From NCBI GenBank assembly GCA_030066905.1, contig JASJAR010000012.1, positions 56,492 through 120,491 of the forward strand: a stretch of 64,000 nt of DNA, written 5' to 3'. Shown piece by piece: positions 16,578 to 23,958 of the stretch. Origin of the DNA: Paracoccaceae bacterium (lineage in GTDB: Bacteria > Pseudomonadota > Alphaproteobacteria > Rhodobacterales > Rhodobacteraceae). Numbering within the stretch: the first letter of the stretch is position 1; each line of letters starts with the position of its first letter. The notes beneath the pieces were generated by a model. That model saw nothing but the letters and a program-made list of their open reading frames with translations, was not told where the DNA came from and searched no databases. The translations under genes and the position numbers were made by a program.

Positions 16578-17354
16578 ATGAAGAAACCGAAATGGGTCAT
16601 CGAAAAGGAGCGGGCGAAGCGGGCCGCGGCGGCGGAAACCGTCTGGCTTTACGGGCTCCACGCGGTGCGCGATGCGCTTGAGAACCCGCGCCGGGAGAAG
16701 CTCCGGCTCGTGGTTACCCGCAATGCGCTTCAGAAGCTCGGCGCGGCAGCCGGTTGTGTCGAGGCGGAAATCGCCGATGCGCGGAAGTTCTCCGCACCCC
16801 TCGAACGCGACGCGGTGCATCAGGGGGCTGCGCTGGAAACCCGCGCGCTCTCCTGGGGCGGTATCGACGATTGCCTCGCGGCAGCGCCTCAGGGCCGGCT
16901 GCTCGTTGTCTGTCTCGACCGCGTCACCGACCCGCATAATGCCGGCGCAATCCTGCGGTCGGCCGAGGTGTTCGGTGCGGCCGCCGTGATCGCTCCGGCG
17001 CGGCATTCGGCGCCGGAGACGGGGGTGCTCGCCAAGGCGGCCTCGGGGGCGGTCGAGCGGCAGCCCTATCTGCGGGTGACCAACCTCACCCGCGCGATCG
17101 AGGATCTGAAGGCGCGGGGGTTTCGGGCAATCGGCCTCGACGGCGCGGCGGAGACGACCATCGCCGGGGCCGTGGCCGGGACGGAGCCGATCGCGCTGGT
17201 GCTCGGCGCGGAAGGGGCGGGGCTGCGCGACGGGGTGCGTACGGCCTGCGACGCCCTGGCGCGGATCGACGCGACGGGGACGCTTCGGTCGCTCAACGTC
17301 TCGAATGCCGCCGCCGTCTCCCTATATGCGGTGCGAGCCGCCGAGGAGTGCTGA
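16578..17354 (+). CDS. rlmB: 23S rRNA (guanosine-2'-O-)-methyltransferase RlmB
   Basis: A 258-residue SPOUT (TrmH family) enzyme that uses S-adenosylmethionine to methylate the ribose of G2251 (E. coli numbering) in the P-loop of 23S rRNA. It has the N-terminal substrate-binding part (VWLYGLHAVRDALENP) and the three SPOUT motifs: DRVTDPHNAGAILRSAEVFG, LVLGAEGAGLR and LNVSNAAAVSLYA, the last two forming the trefoil knot. The ATG at 16578 follows GCGAGGAGC; the open frame upstream reaches towards the tRNA-Tyr gene and lacks family sequence. The stop overlaps the next ATG (TGATG). Confidence 0.93.
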   Translation: MKKPKWVIEKERAKRAAAAETVWLYGLHAVRDALENPRREKLRLVVTRNALQKLGAAAGCVEAEIADARKFSAPLERDAVHQGAALETRALSWGGIDDCLAAAPQGRLLVVCLDRVTDPHNAGAILRSAEVFGAAAVIAPARHSAPETGVLAKAASGAVERQPYLRVTNLTRAIEDLKARGFRAIGLDGAAETTIAGAVAGTEPIALVLGAEGAGLRDGVRTACDALARIDATGTLRSLNVSNAAAVSLYAVRAAEEC

Positions 17355-17644
17355 TGCGACAGGCCCCGAAAATTGCCACCTGCTGCTATTGCGGCACCCG
17401 CGCCGCCCTCGTCCTGAGCGGTACCGAGAGGCACGAACTGGCCTGCTCGGCCTGCGGGGCGCCGCTTCACAATCTGAAACAGCTCCCCAAGGCCCATGTC
17501 GTCGACAAGACGCGGGCGGGGCCGGCGCGCCGGCGCCCGGAAATGGAGCCGAAATCGCCCAAGCGGCGGAAAAAGAAGAAGAAAGGCTTCGGCGCCTGGA
17601 TGCTGGAGGAGGCGTTCGACATCATCGAGGACATCCTCGACTGA
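17354..17644 (+). CDS. Small zinc-ribbon protein
   Basis: A 96-residue protein with two CXXC pairs (CCYCG at about residues 10-14 and CSACG about 20 residues on), forming a likely zinc ribbon. A Lys-rich stretch (KSPKRRKKKKKGFGAW) and an acidic helical end (EEAFDIIEDILD) follow. It overlaps the rlmB stop by one base with GAGGAG upstream, so it is translationally coupled to an rRNA methyltransferase; a nucleic-acid role is a reasonable guess, but the function is unknown. Confidence 0.75.
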   Translation: MRQAPKIATCCYCGTRAALVLSGTERHELACSACGAPLHNLKQLPKAHVVDKTRAGPARRRPEMEPKSPKRRKKKKKGFGAWMLEEAFDIIEDILD

Positions 17645-17755
17645 TGTAACACTTCTCGCGATCCGTCACGGTTTCGCGAAGGCCCTTTCGCGGAGCGCGC
17701 CTCGCGCACATTCTCCTCCCAGCCGACACGCCCACCCCGAAGGAGGAGACATCCG

Positions 17756-18211
17756 ATGCCCAACCGCCGCGCCGTTTTGCGCCTTGCCGCCGCCGCCCCG
17801 TTCGCGAGCCTCGCGATGCCCGCGTTCGCGATGACGCCCGAAATCTATGCCGAGGACGGGATCGCCATCGACGGGACCGATGCGGTCGCCTACTTCACCG
17901 AAGAGCGCCCGGTGCCGGGGTCTGAGGCCCACATTGTCGACTGGAGAGGGGCGACCTGGCGGTTTTCCTCGGTCGAGACCAAGGCGATGTTCGAAGCCGA
18001 CCCGGAGGCCTATGCGCCGCAATACGGCGGCTACTGCGCCTATGCCGTGAGCCGGGGCTACACCGCCTCGACCGTCCCGCAAGCCTGGACCATCCACGAC
18101 GGCAAGCTCTATCTGAACTTCTCTCGCCCCGTCCGTGCGCTCTGGGCGCGGGACATCCCCGGCAATGTCAGGAAGGGCGACGAGAACTGGCCGACGGTGC
18201 TGTCGGCCTGA
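17756..18211 (+). CDS. Exported YHS-domain protein
   Basis: A 151-residue protein. Residues 1-25 look like a signal peptide with an arginine pair (MPNRRAVLRLAAAAPFASLA), possibly Tat-dependent. The mature part is a YHS-like domain: DGTDAVAYFTEERPVPGS, WRGATWRFSSVETKAMFEAD and YGGYCAYAVSRGYTAS. YHS domains are thought to bind metal, and related proteins are often annotated as exported YHS proteins of unknown role. Ribosome site AAGGAGGAGA lies just before the ATG. It is followed by a structured intergenic region and a terminator. Confidence 0.82.
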   Translation: MPNRRAVLRLAAAAPFASLAMPAFAMTPEIYAEDGIAIDGTDAVAYFTEERPVPGSEAHIVDWRGATWRFSSVETKAMFEADPEAYAPQYGGYCAYAVSRGYTASTVPQAWTIHDGKLYLNFSRPVRALWARDIPGNVRKGDENWPTVLSA

Positions 18212-18254
18212 ACGGCTCGCGTTAACCGCTTGTTCACAAGTCTATTACAACCTC

Positions 18255-18375
18255 TTTAGCGGCAGCCCGGTCTGCCTATCTCTTGGAATGAGGTCGGGTT
18301 CGGAACACCCGGCCCTCACTTCACTGTCCCTCGTTCCGTGACTTGCGCCCGGCAAAGCCGCCGGGCGCATTTTTC
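18255..18375 (+). ncRNA. Candidate structured small RNA or 3' UTR between the YHS gene and hisE
   Basis: The 170-base gap holds more than a terminator. A hairpin at 18290-18317 pairs GAGG-CGGGT with ACCCG-CCTC around TCGGAAC. GGAATGAGG (18285-18293) can instead pair with CCTCGTTCC (18329-18337) with one wobble, giving a possible alternative or outer stem. A strong terminator ends it. TATTAC at 18243-18248 could be a -10 box, but no good -35 is seen, so the RNA could equally be a 3' UTR of the YHS gene. Confidence 0.4.
18344..18375 (+). terminator. Strong intrinsic terminator
   Basis: Perfect 10-bp arms TGCGCCCGGC (18344-18353) and GCCGGGCGCA (18360-18369) around AAAGCC, followed by TTTTTCTTTATTTT. 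It ends plus-strand transcription from the YHS gene or a small RNA, and lies 7 bases before the end of hisE on the other strand. Confidence 0.9.
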
Positions 18376-18381
18376 TTTATT

Positions 18382-18699
18382 TTACTTTGGGTTGCGGGCG
18401 CTCTTTTCCGCGATGCCTGAGGTGCTCTCGCGGGCTTCGAGCTCCGCGAGCACGTCGCCTAAGGAAACGTTGCGGGCCGCGAGCATCACCAGAAGGTGGT
18501 AAAGAACGTCTGCCGCCTCGGCCGTCAGCCGCCCCCGGTCGCCGCGCACCGCTTCGATCACCGCTTCCACAGCCTCCTCGCCGAACTTCTCGGCCGCCCT
18601 TTCCGGGCCCTCTGCGAGGAGCCGCGCCGTCCAGGAACTCTCGGGGTCGGCCCCCCGGCGGGCCTCGATGGTGGCGGCAAGCCGTTCGAGCGCGCTCAT
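18382..18699 (-). CDS. hisE: Phosphoribosyl-ATP pyrophosphatase HisE
   Basis: A 105-residue all-helical enzyme for the second step of histidine synthesis, hydrolysing phosphoribosyl-ATP to phosphoribosyl-AMP. The MazG-like metal site is visible: [14 protein letters not shown], then [19 protein letters not shown]. It is separate from HisI, as usual in alphaproteobacteria. Its ATG overlaps the hisF stop by 2 bases, so translation is coupled. It is last in the minus-strand his run. Confidence 0.96.
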   Translation of the reverse strand: MSALERLAATIEARRGADPESSWTARLLAEGPERAAEKFGEEAVEAVIEAVRGDRGRLTAEAADVLYHLLVMLAARNVSLGDVLAELEARESTSGIAEKSARNPK

Positions 18700-19457
18700 A
18701 CCGGGCGCACCGGGATGCCGGCGGCGGCCATATGGGCCTTCGCCTCGGCAATGGTGTAATCGCCGAAATGGAAGATCGAGGCGGCGAGCACCGCGGAGGC
18801 CCCGCCCTCTGTGACGCCTTCGACGAGGTGGTCGAGCGTGCCGACCCCGCCCGAGGCGATGACCGGAACATCGACGGCCTGCGAGATCGCGCGGGTCAGG
18901 GGCAGGTTGAACCCCGACCGGGTGCCGTCGCGGTCCATCGAGGTGAGCAGGATCTCCCCGGCCCCCTTGGCGGCGACGGTCTTGGCAAAGGCGACGGCAT
19001 CGACGCCGGTCGCCCGCCGCCCGCCATGGGTGAAGATCTCCCATCGGCCCGGTGCGACGGTCTTGGCGTCTATGGCCACGACAATGCACTGCGCCCCGAA
19101 CCGGTCGGCGGCGCGGGCGACGACATCGGGGTCGGCGACCGCGGCGGAGTTGAAGCTCACCTTGTCGGCGCCGGCATTAAGAAGAGCATCGACGTCTTCG
19201 ACCGAGCGCACACCGCCGCCGATAGTCAGCGGCATGAAACACTGCTCCGCCGTCCGGGTCGCCAGATCGTACATCGTTCCACGGTTTTCGTGGGTGGCGT
19301 GGATGTCGAGAAAGCAAAGCTCGTCGGCACCCGCCTCATTATAGGCGATGGCGGCCTCGACCGGATCGCCGGCATCGACGAGGTCGATGAAGTTCACGCC
19401 CTTGACCACACGGGCCTCGGCGACGTCGAGACAGGGGATGACGCGGACCTTGAGCAT
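18696..19457 (-). CDS. hisF: Imidazole glycerol phosphate synthase, cyclase subunit HisF
   Basis: A 253-residue (beta/alpha)8 barrel. With HisH it turns PRFAR plus ammonia into imidazole glycerol phosphate and AICAR. The first catalytic Asp is in [20 protein letters not shown], near residue 11, and the second in VVAIDAKT near 130. The phosphate-binding ends [16 protein letters not shown] and [11 protein letters not shown] are present. Length matches the family. It overlaps hisE. The ATG at 19457 begins the conserved MLKVR, and no his gene is within 1.2 kb upstream except hisA beyond a DUF302 gene on the other strand. Confidence 0.97.
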   Translation of the reverse strand: MLKVRVIPCLDVAEARVVKGVNFIDLVDAGDPVEAAIAYNEAGADELCFLDIHATHENRGTMYDLATRTAEQCFMPLTIGGGVRSVEDVDALLNAGADKVSFNSAAVADPDVVARAADRFGAQCIVVAIDAKTVAPGRWEIFTHGGRRATGVDAVAFAKTVAAKGAGEILLTSMDRDGTRSGFNLPLTRAISQAVDVPVIASGGVGTLDHLVEGVTEGGASAVLAASIFHFGDYTIAEAKAHMAAAGIPVRPV

Positions 19458-19596
19458 GGGCGGGGGCATAGACCGGATCGCGCGCCGGGGCCAGAGAGCT
19501 CCGCCCGGAGACGATCCGCCGCCTCGCGAAGCCGTGACTGCGGTGTGTGCCCGGGGTCGGCTAGGGTGGTCGGATAATCCAGTTGGAGGCTCGCCG

Positions 19597-20043
19597 ATGT
19601 TTCGTTCTGTTGTCCTATTCGTCGCTTTCGCCCTCTCCCCGCTCGCAGCACTCGCGGAGGCACATATGGTCCGGGTCGAGGCGTCGGGCAGCGTCGCCGA
19701 AGCGGCCGACCGGCTCGAGGCGGCCGTCAACGGCGCGGGAGCCACGGTGTTCGCCCGGGTCGACCACGGAGGCGGCGCGGCGGCGATTGAAATGGACCTC
19801 GGAGAGGCAGAGCTTCTCGTCTTCGGCAATCCCCGGCTCGGAACGCCGGTCCTTCAGGCCGACATCCGCGCCGGGCTCGTCCTGCCGCTGCGGGTTCTGG
19901 TCTACGACGATGGCGGCCAGACGGTGTTTCTCTATGAGGACCCGGCCGCGATGCTCTCGGACTATGAAGTGCCGGGTGAGACAGAGGCCGTCGGGCGGAT
20001 GACCGGCGCGCTTGCCAATCTCACCCGTGCGGCGGCGAACTGA
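19597..20043 (+). CDS. Exported DUF302 protein
   Basis: A 148-residue protein with a signal peptide (residues 1 to about 22, ending ALAEA) and one DUF302 domain: [24 protein letters not shown], quoted in part as [13 protein letters not shown], then [20 protein letters not shown] and [14 protein letters not shown]302 forms a small alpha/beta dimer of unknown biochemical role. Ribosome site TTGGAGG precedes the ATG at 19597. The gene runs against the his genes and its last 23 bases overlap the end of hisA tail to tail. Confidence 0.85.
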   Translation: MFRSVVLFVAFALSPLAALAEAHMVRVEASGSVAEAADRLEAAVNGAGATVFARVDHGGGAAAIEMDLGEAELLVFGNPRLGTPVLQADIRAGLVLPLRVLVYDDGGQTVFLYEDPAAMLSDYEVPGETEAVGRMTGALANLTRAAAN

Positions 20044-20752
20044 GGCGTCTGAGCGCCTCGGCAAGGTCGATGGCGCCATCGTAGATCGCCCGGCCCGAGA
20101 TTGCACCGGCGATCGCGCCGGTGGCCCGCAGCGCCTCGAGGTCGGCAAGCGAGGACACGCCGCCCGAGGCGATCACCGGGATCGAAACGGCCCGAGCCAG
20201 CGCCTCGGTGGCATTCACGTTCGGGCCGGCCATGGCCCCATCCCGGTCGATATCGGTATAGATGATCGCCGCCACACCGGCGTCCTCGAAGGCCCGGGCG
20301 AGGTCGGTGGCGCGCATGTCGGTGGTCTCGGCCCAGCCACGGGTGGCGACAAGGCCGCCGCGGGCGTCGAGGCCGACGGCGACCCGGTCGGGGAAGCCGG
20401 CGGCCGCCTCGCGCACGAGGCCGGGGTTCTCCACCGCCGCCGTGCCGAGAATGACCCTTGCGACCCCGGCCGCGAGCCAGCGCTCGATAGTCGCCATGTC
20501 GCGAATGCCGCCGCCGAGTTGCACCGGCACGCCGACCGCTTCGAGAATGCCCGCCACCGCCGCCCCGTTGACCGGGTGACCGGCGAAAGCGCCGTTTAGG
20601 TCCACCAGATGCAGCCATTCCGCGCCCGCCGCCTCGAAGCTCCGGGCCTGGGCGGCAGGGTCGTCGCCGAACACGGTCGCGGCGTCCATTTCACCGCGGA
20701 GCAGCCGGACGCACTGGCCGTCTTTGAGGTCGATTGCGGGGTAGAGGATCAT
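20021..20752 (-). CDS. hisA: ProFAR isomerase HisA
   Basis: A 243-residue (beta/alpha)8 barrel for the fourth step of histidine synthesis, an Amadori isomerisation feeding HisF/HisH. Asp 8 in [17 protein letters not shown] and the second acidic residue in [14 protein letters not shown] are the catalytic pair. Phosphate loops QLGGGIRD and [10 protein letters not shown] are intact. It starts about 1.1 kb downstream of hisH, with an opposite-strand gene and repeats in between, so it probably needs its own promoter. Confidence 0.97.
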   Translation of the reverse strand: MILYPAIDLKDGQCVRLLRGEMDAATVFGDDPAAQARSFEAAGAEWLHLVDLNGAFAGHPVNGAAVAGILEAVGVPVQLGGGIRDMATIERWLAAGVARVILGTAAVENPGLVREAAAGFPDRVAVGLDARGGLVATRGWAETTDMRATDLARAFEDAGVAAIIYTDIDRDGAMAGPNVNATEALARAVSIPVIASGGVSSLADLEALRATGAIAGAISGRAIYDGAIDLAEALRRLSSPPHG

Positions 20753-20882
20753 GGGCCGTTCCTTCGTTCGCGCGGCTTCTCTCACGCGGTGACGCCGGGG
20801 CACAAGGGGCCGTGACGCGGCGTTCGGCTTGCAAACCCGCGCCGGCGTCTCGCGAATTGCGATCCGAACAGGGAGGATCTCC

Positions 20883-21266
20883 ATGCGCGCACCGATCGTT
20901 ATCGCGGCACTTTTGGCAGCCACCACCGTCGGAGCCGATCCGGCCCACGGCACATGGCAGACTGCACCCGATGACAACGGCAATTTCGGTCACATCGCCG
21001 TCGCGCCCTGCGGCGACCGGATCTGCGGCGTTCTGGTGCGCGCCTTCGACCGGTCCGGCAGACAGGTCGCCTCGGACCGCATCGGCCAGCGAATCGTCTG
21101 GGATATGGTCGCCGAGGGCGCCGGGTCCTATGCCCGCGGCAAGGTCTACGCACCCGACCGCGACCGCACCTACAGCAGCCGGATGAGGCTCGACGGCGAT
21201 CTTCTGACCGTCGAGGGCTGTGTGCTGGGCATCTGCCGCGGCTCGCTGTGGAAGCGGGTGGAGTAG
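20883..21266 (+). CDS. Exported DUF2147 protein
   Basis: A 127-residue protein with a signal peptide (residues 1-18, [18 protein letters not shown]) and a DUF2147 beta-barrel-like domain: [21 protein letters not shown] then [35 protein letters not shown] and [15 protein letters not shown]. Cysteines before and after suggest a disulfide in the periplasm. Members in other bacteria are of unknown function. GGGAGGATCTCC precedes the ATG at 20883. It lies on the plus strand between hisH and hisA. Confidence 0.87.
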   Translation: MRAPIVIAALLAATTVGADPAHGTWQTAPDDNGNFGHIAVAPCGDRICGVLVRAFDRSGRQVASDRIGQRIVWDMVAEGAGSYARGKVYAPDRDRTYSSRMRLDGDLLTVEGCVLGICRGSLWKRVE

Positions 21267-21369
21267 GGGGCGGGCCCTCGCTGCGGCGCGTGCGGCGGGG
21301 GATCGCCGGCCCGGAAAACGGATTGACCTCTAGGGCATAGGCGCCACTCCCCCAAGTCAGCCGAACCCC

Positions 21370-21444
21370 GTCCCGGGCTTGGCCCGGGACCTCGACGAGC
21401 GGTGCGCTCCATGGGGTCGGGGCCCCCGAAGTCGGCTCCGGGGC
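21370..21444. repeat. REP-type palindromic element, copy 1 (subtype with GAGCGGTGCGCT spacer)
   Basis: Two palindromes flank a short spacer. The first runs 21370-21390 with arms GTCCCGGG and CCCGGGAC. The spacer includes CTCGACGAGCGGTGCGCT. The second, at 21422-21444, has arms GCCCCCGA and CTCCGGGGC. The layout of two inverted palindromes resembles a REPIN. Copy 2 shares the same spacer. Confidence 0.8.
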
Positions 21445-21779
21445 GCTGGACGCACGGTGATCCGTTAGGCGCCTGGCCCCCAGTACGACGTCGCCGAGGG
21501 GCACCGCGCCGGCCCCTGTGCCAACGCCTTTTGCCGCCGGCCCGGGTTTTTCCGGGGGCGGTCTGGGGCTGCCGTGGTGGCGGGGGAATGTCGGTACGGT
21601 CCGTGAAGCAGTGGATCCACTGTCACCGGACACGCTCCGGCCGGATTTTACCCGGGTCCGAAGCGGCCCGAGGGCCTTCTGGCGATGCGCATCGCGGGGT
21701 GAGGTATCGCCCGAAATGGTTGACGGAGGCTTGGGGCACCGTTCGGTGGGAGGGCTCCAGGCGATTGGCAGGATACCCC

Positions 21780-21852
21780 GTCCCGGGCCCGACGCGGGAC
21801 CTCAACGAGCGGTGCGCTTTCTTGGGTCGGGGTCCCGTGTCAGGCCCGGGAC
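21780..21852. repeat. REP-type palindromic element, copy 2
   Basis: First palindrome 21780-21800 (GTCCCGGG...CGGGAC), spacer CTCAACGAGCGGTGCGCTT nearly identical to copy 1, second palindrome 21832-21852 (GTCCCGTG...CCCGGGAC). Both palindromes carry a few changes from the consensus. Confidence 0.8.
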
Positions 21853-21891
21853 GGGTGGTCTTCGGATTTGGGCGGAGAAAAGACCGTCGGC

Positions 21892-22530
21892 TCAGGGCCG
21901 CCAGGTAAGGAAGTTCGCGATCATCCGCAAGCCAGCGGACTGGCTCTTCTCAGGATGAAACTGGGTGCCCACGATGTTGTCCCGCCCGACAATCGCCGTG
22001 ACGGGGCCGCCGTATTCGGCATGGGCCAGGACATCCGCCTCCGCGTCGGCCTCGAACCGGTAGGAGTGGACGAAGTAGGCGTGATCGCCGGTCGCGACGC
22101 CTTCGAGCACCGGATGCGGCCGGTCGATCACGAGATCGTTCCAACCCATATGCGGGACTTTGAGGCCCGGGTCATCGGGCGCGATGCGGGTGACCCGGCC
22201 GTCGATCCATCCCAGGCCGGGCACGTCTTCGAACTCCTCGCCCAGCGTCGCGAGAAGCTGCATCCCGACGCAAATGCCGAAGAACGGCCGGGCGCGGGAC
22301 GAAACCGCCTCGACCAGCGCGTCGAGGAGCGCGGGACGCCCGGTGAGAGCTGCCATGCAGGCCGGGAACGCCCCGTCGCCGGGCAGGACGACCCGCTCGG
22401 CGCGGGCGACGGCCTCGGGGTCGGAACTCACCACGACGGGCCCCGAACCGACCTCGGCGGCCATGCGCTGGAAGGCCTTCTCCGCCGAGTGGAGATTGCC
22501 CGGCGTCGCATCGATCAACACGGTCGTCAT
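21892..22530 (-). CDS. hisH: Imidazole glycerol phosphate synthase, glutaminase subunit HisH
   Basis: A 212-residue class I glutamine amidotransferase that feeds ammonia to HisF. The nucleophile Cys is in PFFGICVGMQLLATLGEEF near residue 90, and the His/Glu of the triad in GTQFHPEKSQ near 193-195. The N-terminal IDATPGNLHSAEKAF matches family members. It starts 4 bases after the hisB stop. Its normal partner HisF is encoded 2.4 kb away on the same strand. Confidence 0.97.
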   Translation of the reverse strand: MTTVLIDATPGNLHSAEKAFQRMAAEVGSGPVVVSSDPEAVARAERVVLPGDGAFPACMAALTGRPALLDALVEAVSSRARPFFGICVGMQLLATLGEEFEDVPGLGWIDGRVTRIAPDDPGLKVPHMGWNDLVIDRPHPVLEGVATGDHAYFVHSYRFEADAEADVLAHAEYGGPVTAIVGRDNIVGTQFHPEKSQSAGLRMIANFLTWRP

Positions 22531-22534
22531 GGCC

Positions 22535-23122
22535 TCAGAGCGTGCCCTTGGTCGAGGGCACGACGCCCGAGGCGCGACGGTCGGGCTCGACCGCCTGCCG
22601 CAGCGCCCGCGCCACCGCCTTGAAGCTCGCCTCGGCGATGTGGTGGGAATTGATGCCGCGGATCAGATCGATGTGCAGCGTGATCCCGCCATGGGTCGAG
22701 AACGCCTGAAAGAACTCACGCACAAGCTCGGTGTCGAAGCTCCCGATCTTCGGTGCGGTCATCTCCACACCCCAGCCGAGCCAGGGCCGGCCGGAGAGAT
22801 CTAGGGCCGCGCGCACCAGCGTGTCGTCCATCGGCAGATGGCATTCGCCGTAGCGCCGGATCCCGGCCTTGTCGCCGAGGGCCGCTGTCAGGGCCTGGCC
22901 GAGGGCGATGCCGCAATCCTCCACCGTATGGTGGTCGTCGATATGGAGGTCACCGGTCGCGCGGACGGCGATGTCGATCATGCTGTGTCGGGCAAGCTGG
23001 TCGAGCATATGGTCGAAAAAGCCGACGCCCGTGGACATCTCGGCCCGTCCGGTCCCGTCGAGGGTCACTTCGACGGCGATCTCGGTTTCGGTGGTCTTGC
23101 GCGCGATCTTGGCGGTTCGCAT
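22535..23122 (-). CDS. hisB: Imidazoleglycerol-phosphate dehydratase HisB
   Basis: A 195-residue monofunctional dehydratase (no histidinol-phosphatase domain) for step six of histidine synthesis. The di-manganese site ligands lie in two similar half-motifs, [15 protein letters not shown]...[16 protein letters not shown] and [32 protein letters not shown] links them. Length matches alphaproteobacterial HisB. It is the first gene of the minus-strand his run; the 107-base gap upstream to the stress-protein stop is the likely promoter region. Confidence 0.97.
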   Translation of the reverse strand: MRTAKIARKTTETEIAVEVTLDGTGRAEMSTGVGFFDHMLDQLARHSMIDIAVRATGDLHIDDHHTVEDCGIALGQALTAALGDKAGIRRYGECHLPMDDTLVRAALDLSGRPWLGWGVEMTAPKIGSFDTELVREFFQAFSTHGGITLHIDLIRGINSHHIAEASFKAVARALRQAVEPDRRASGVVPSTKGTL

Positions 23123-23229
23123 TTGCCCGCGTCTCCTTCAGGAACGGCGCCTTATAGGAGCCCGGCGTCGCGGTTCCAAGCGGGCCCGGCCCGGGGGTGG
23201 CTCGCATGCGGCGAAATCGCCGCAGCCGG

Positions 23230-23637
23230 TCAGCGCAGAATGTAGACCGAGCACGGGGCGCGGCGGGCCACACGGGCGGCTGTAGAGCCCAGAAAGTAGT
23301 CCTCGATCCCCGGGGCATGGGAGCCGACGATGATGAGGTCGACGTCGTCCTCCCGCGCGAACTCGGCGACGCGGACCCCGGGCTTGCCCTTCGAGACTGC
23401 GATATCGATATCCCGGGCGCCGCCTGCGGCGTTCTCCAGCCGCTCCCTGACCCGTACCGCAAGGTCCGCCTCGGCCTTCGCGCCGAAGAAATCCGACTGG
23501 AACGCCGGGACCTCCTCCAGCACGGTCAGAAGCGTGATCCGTCCGCCCTCGGCCAGCAGCGTCCGCGCGACCTTGAGCTTCCGGGCCGCGAGCCCTTCAT
23601 GGTCCGGGGCCACCGGAATGAGAATGTGCTGGTGCAT
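23230..23637 (-). CDS. Universal stress protein, UspA family
   Basis: A 135-residue single-domain Usp. The first strand HQHILIPVAPDHEGLAARKL and the C-terminal IIVGSHAPGIEDYFLGSTAA, followed by VARRAPCSVYIL, are family-typical. The last motif is close to the G-2X-G-9X-G(S/T) ATP loop, so nucleotide binding is possible. The ATG at 23637 is chosen since the fold starts at once; the frame stays open 25 codons more. A role in stress tolerance is the general expectation. Confidence 0.9.
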   Translation of the reverse strand: MHQHILIPVAPDHEGLAARKLKVARTLLAEGGRITLLTVLEEVPAFQSDFFGAKAEADLAVRVRERLENAAGGARDIDIAVSKGKPGVRVAEFAREDDVDLIIVGSHAPGIEDYFLGSTAARVARRAPCSVYILR

Positions 23638-23809
23638 GAGGTCCTCCAATCGGTGTGCCGGCCGGGCGACGGGCGATGGCGCGATACTGGGCCGGTCGCT
23701 GGCCGGCTTCAATGGCCGCCGTCAGACTCCGGGGTCGCAGAACAGCAGCCCGAGCCCGGCCGGTCCGCCGTGTCCGAAGGGGAGGTCCAAGTGTCTTGCA
23801 GAGTTTTTT

Positions 23810-23884
23810 TGGAGCGGGCGATGAGATTCGAACTCACGACCCTTACCTTGGCAAGGTAATGCTCTACCCCTGAGCTACGCCCGC
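23810..23884 (-). tRNA. tRNA-Gly (GCC)
   Basis: Minus strand: acceptor GCGGGCG/CGCCCGC, D arm GCTC-AGGGGTA-GAGC, anticodon stem TTACC/GGTAA with loop TTGCCAA (anticodon GCC), T arm GTGAG-TTCGAAT-CTCAT. The 3' CCA is encoded. It stands alone between the stress-protein gene and pyruvate carboxylase. Confidence 0.97.
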
Positions 23885-23958
23885 ATCCATTGGGTGGCAG
23901 GGAGATATAAACCGAAGCCCGCCGCTGCAAGCAAAAAATGCGCTGGCGGGGGCCGGGT

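Larger units (their letters stand above)
21267..21891. other. Gene-free stretch with two REP-type elements
   Basis: Between the DUF2147 stop and the end of hisH I see no convincing gene. Open frames here have no ribosome site and low-complexity translations. The stretch contains two copies of a palindromic repeat (21370-21444 and 21780-21852) flanking about 335 bases of plain sequence. Confidence 0.6.

Noticed and set aside
21402..21958. Plus-strand open frames between DUF2147 and hisH
   Set aside because: They run through REP-type palindromes and into hisH, with biased Arg/Gly/Pro translations and no ribosome site.
23803..23809. T run beside tRNA-Gly as its terminator
   Set aside because: The run is T on the plus strand, but the tRNA is on the minus strand where it reads as A; no hairpin precedes it.
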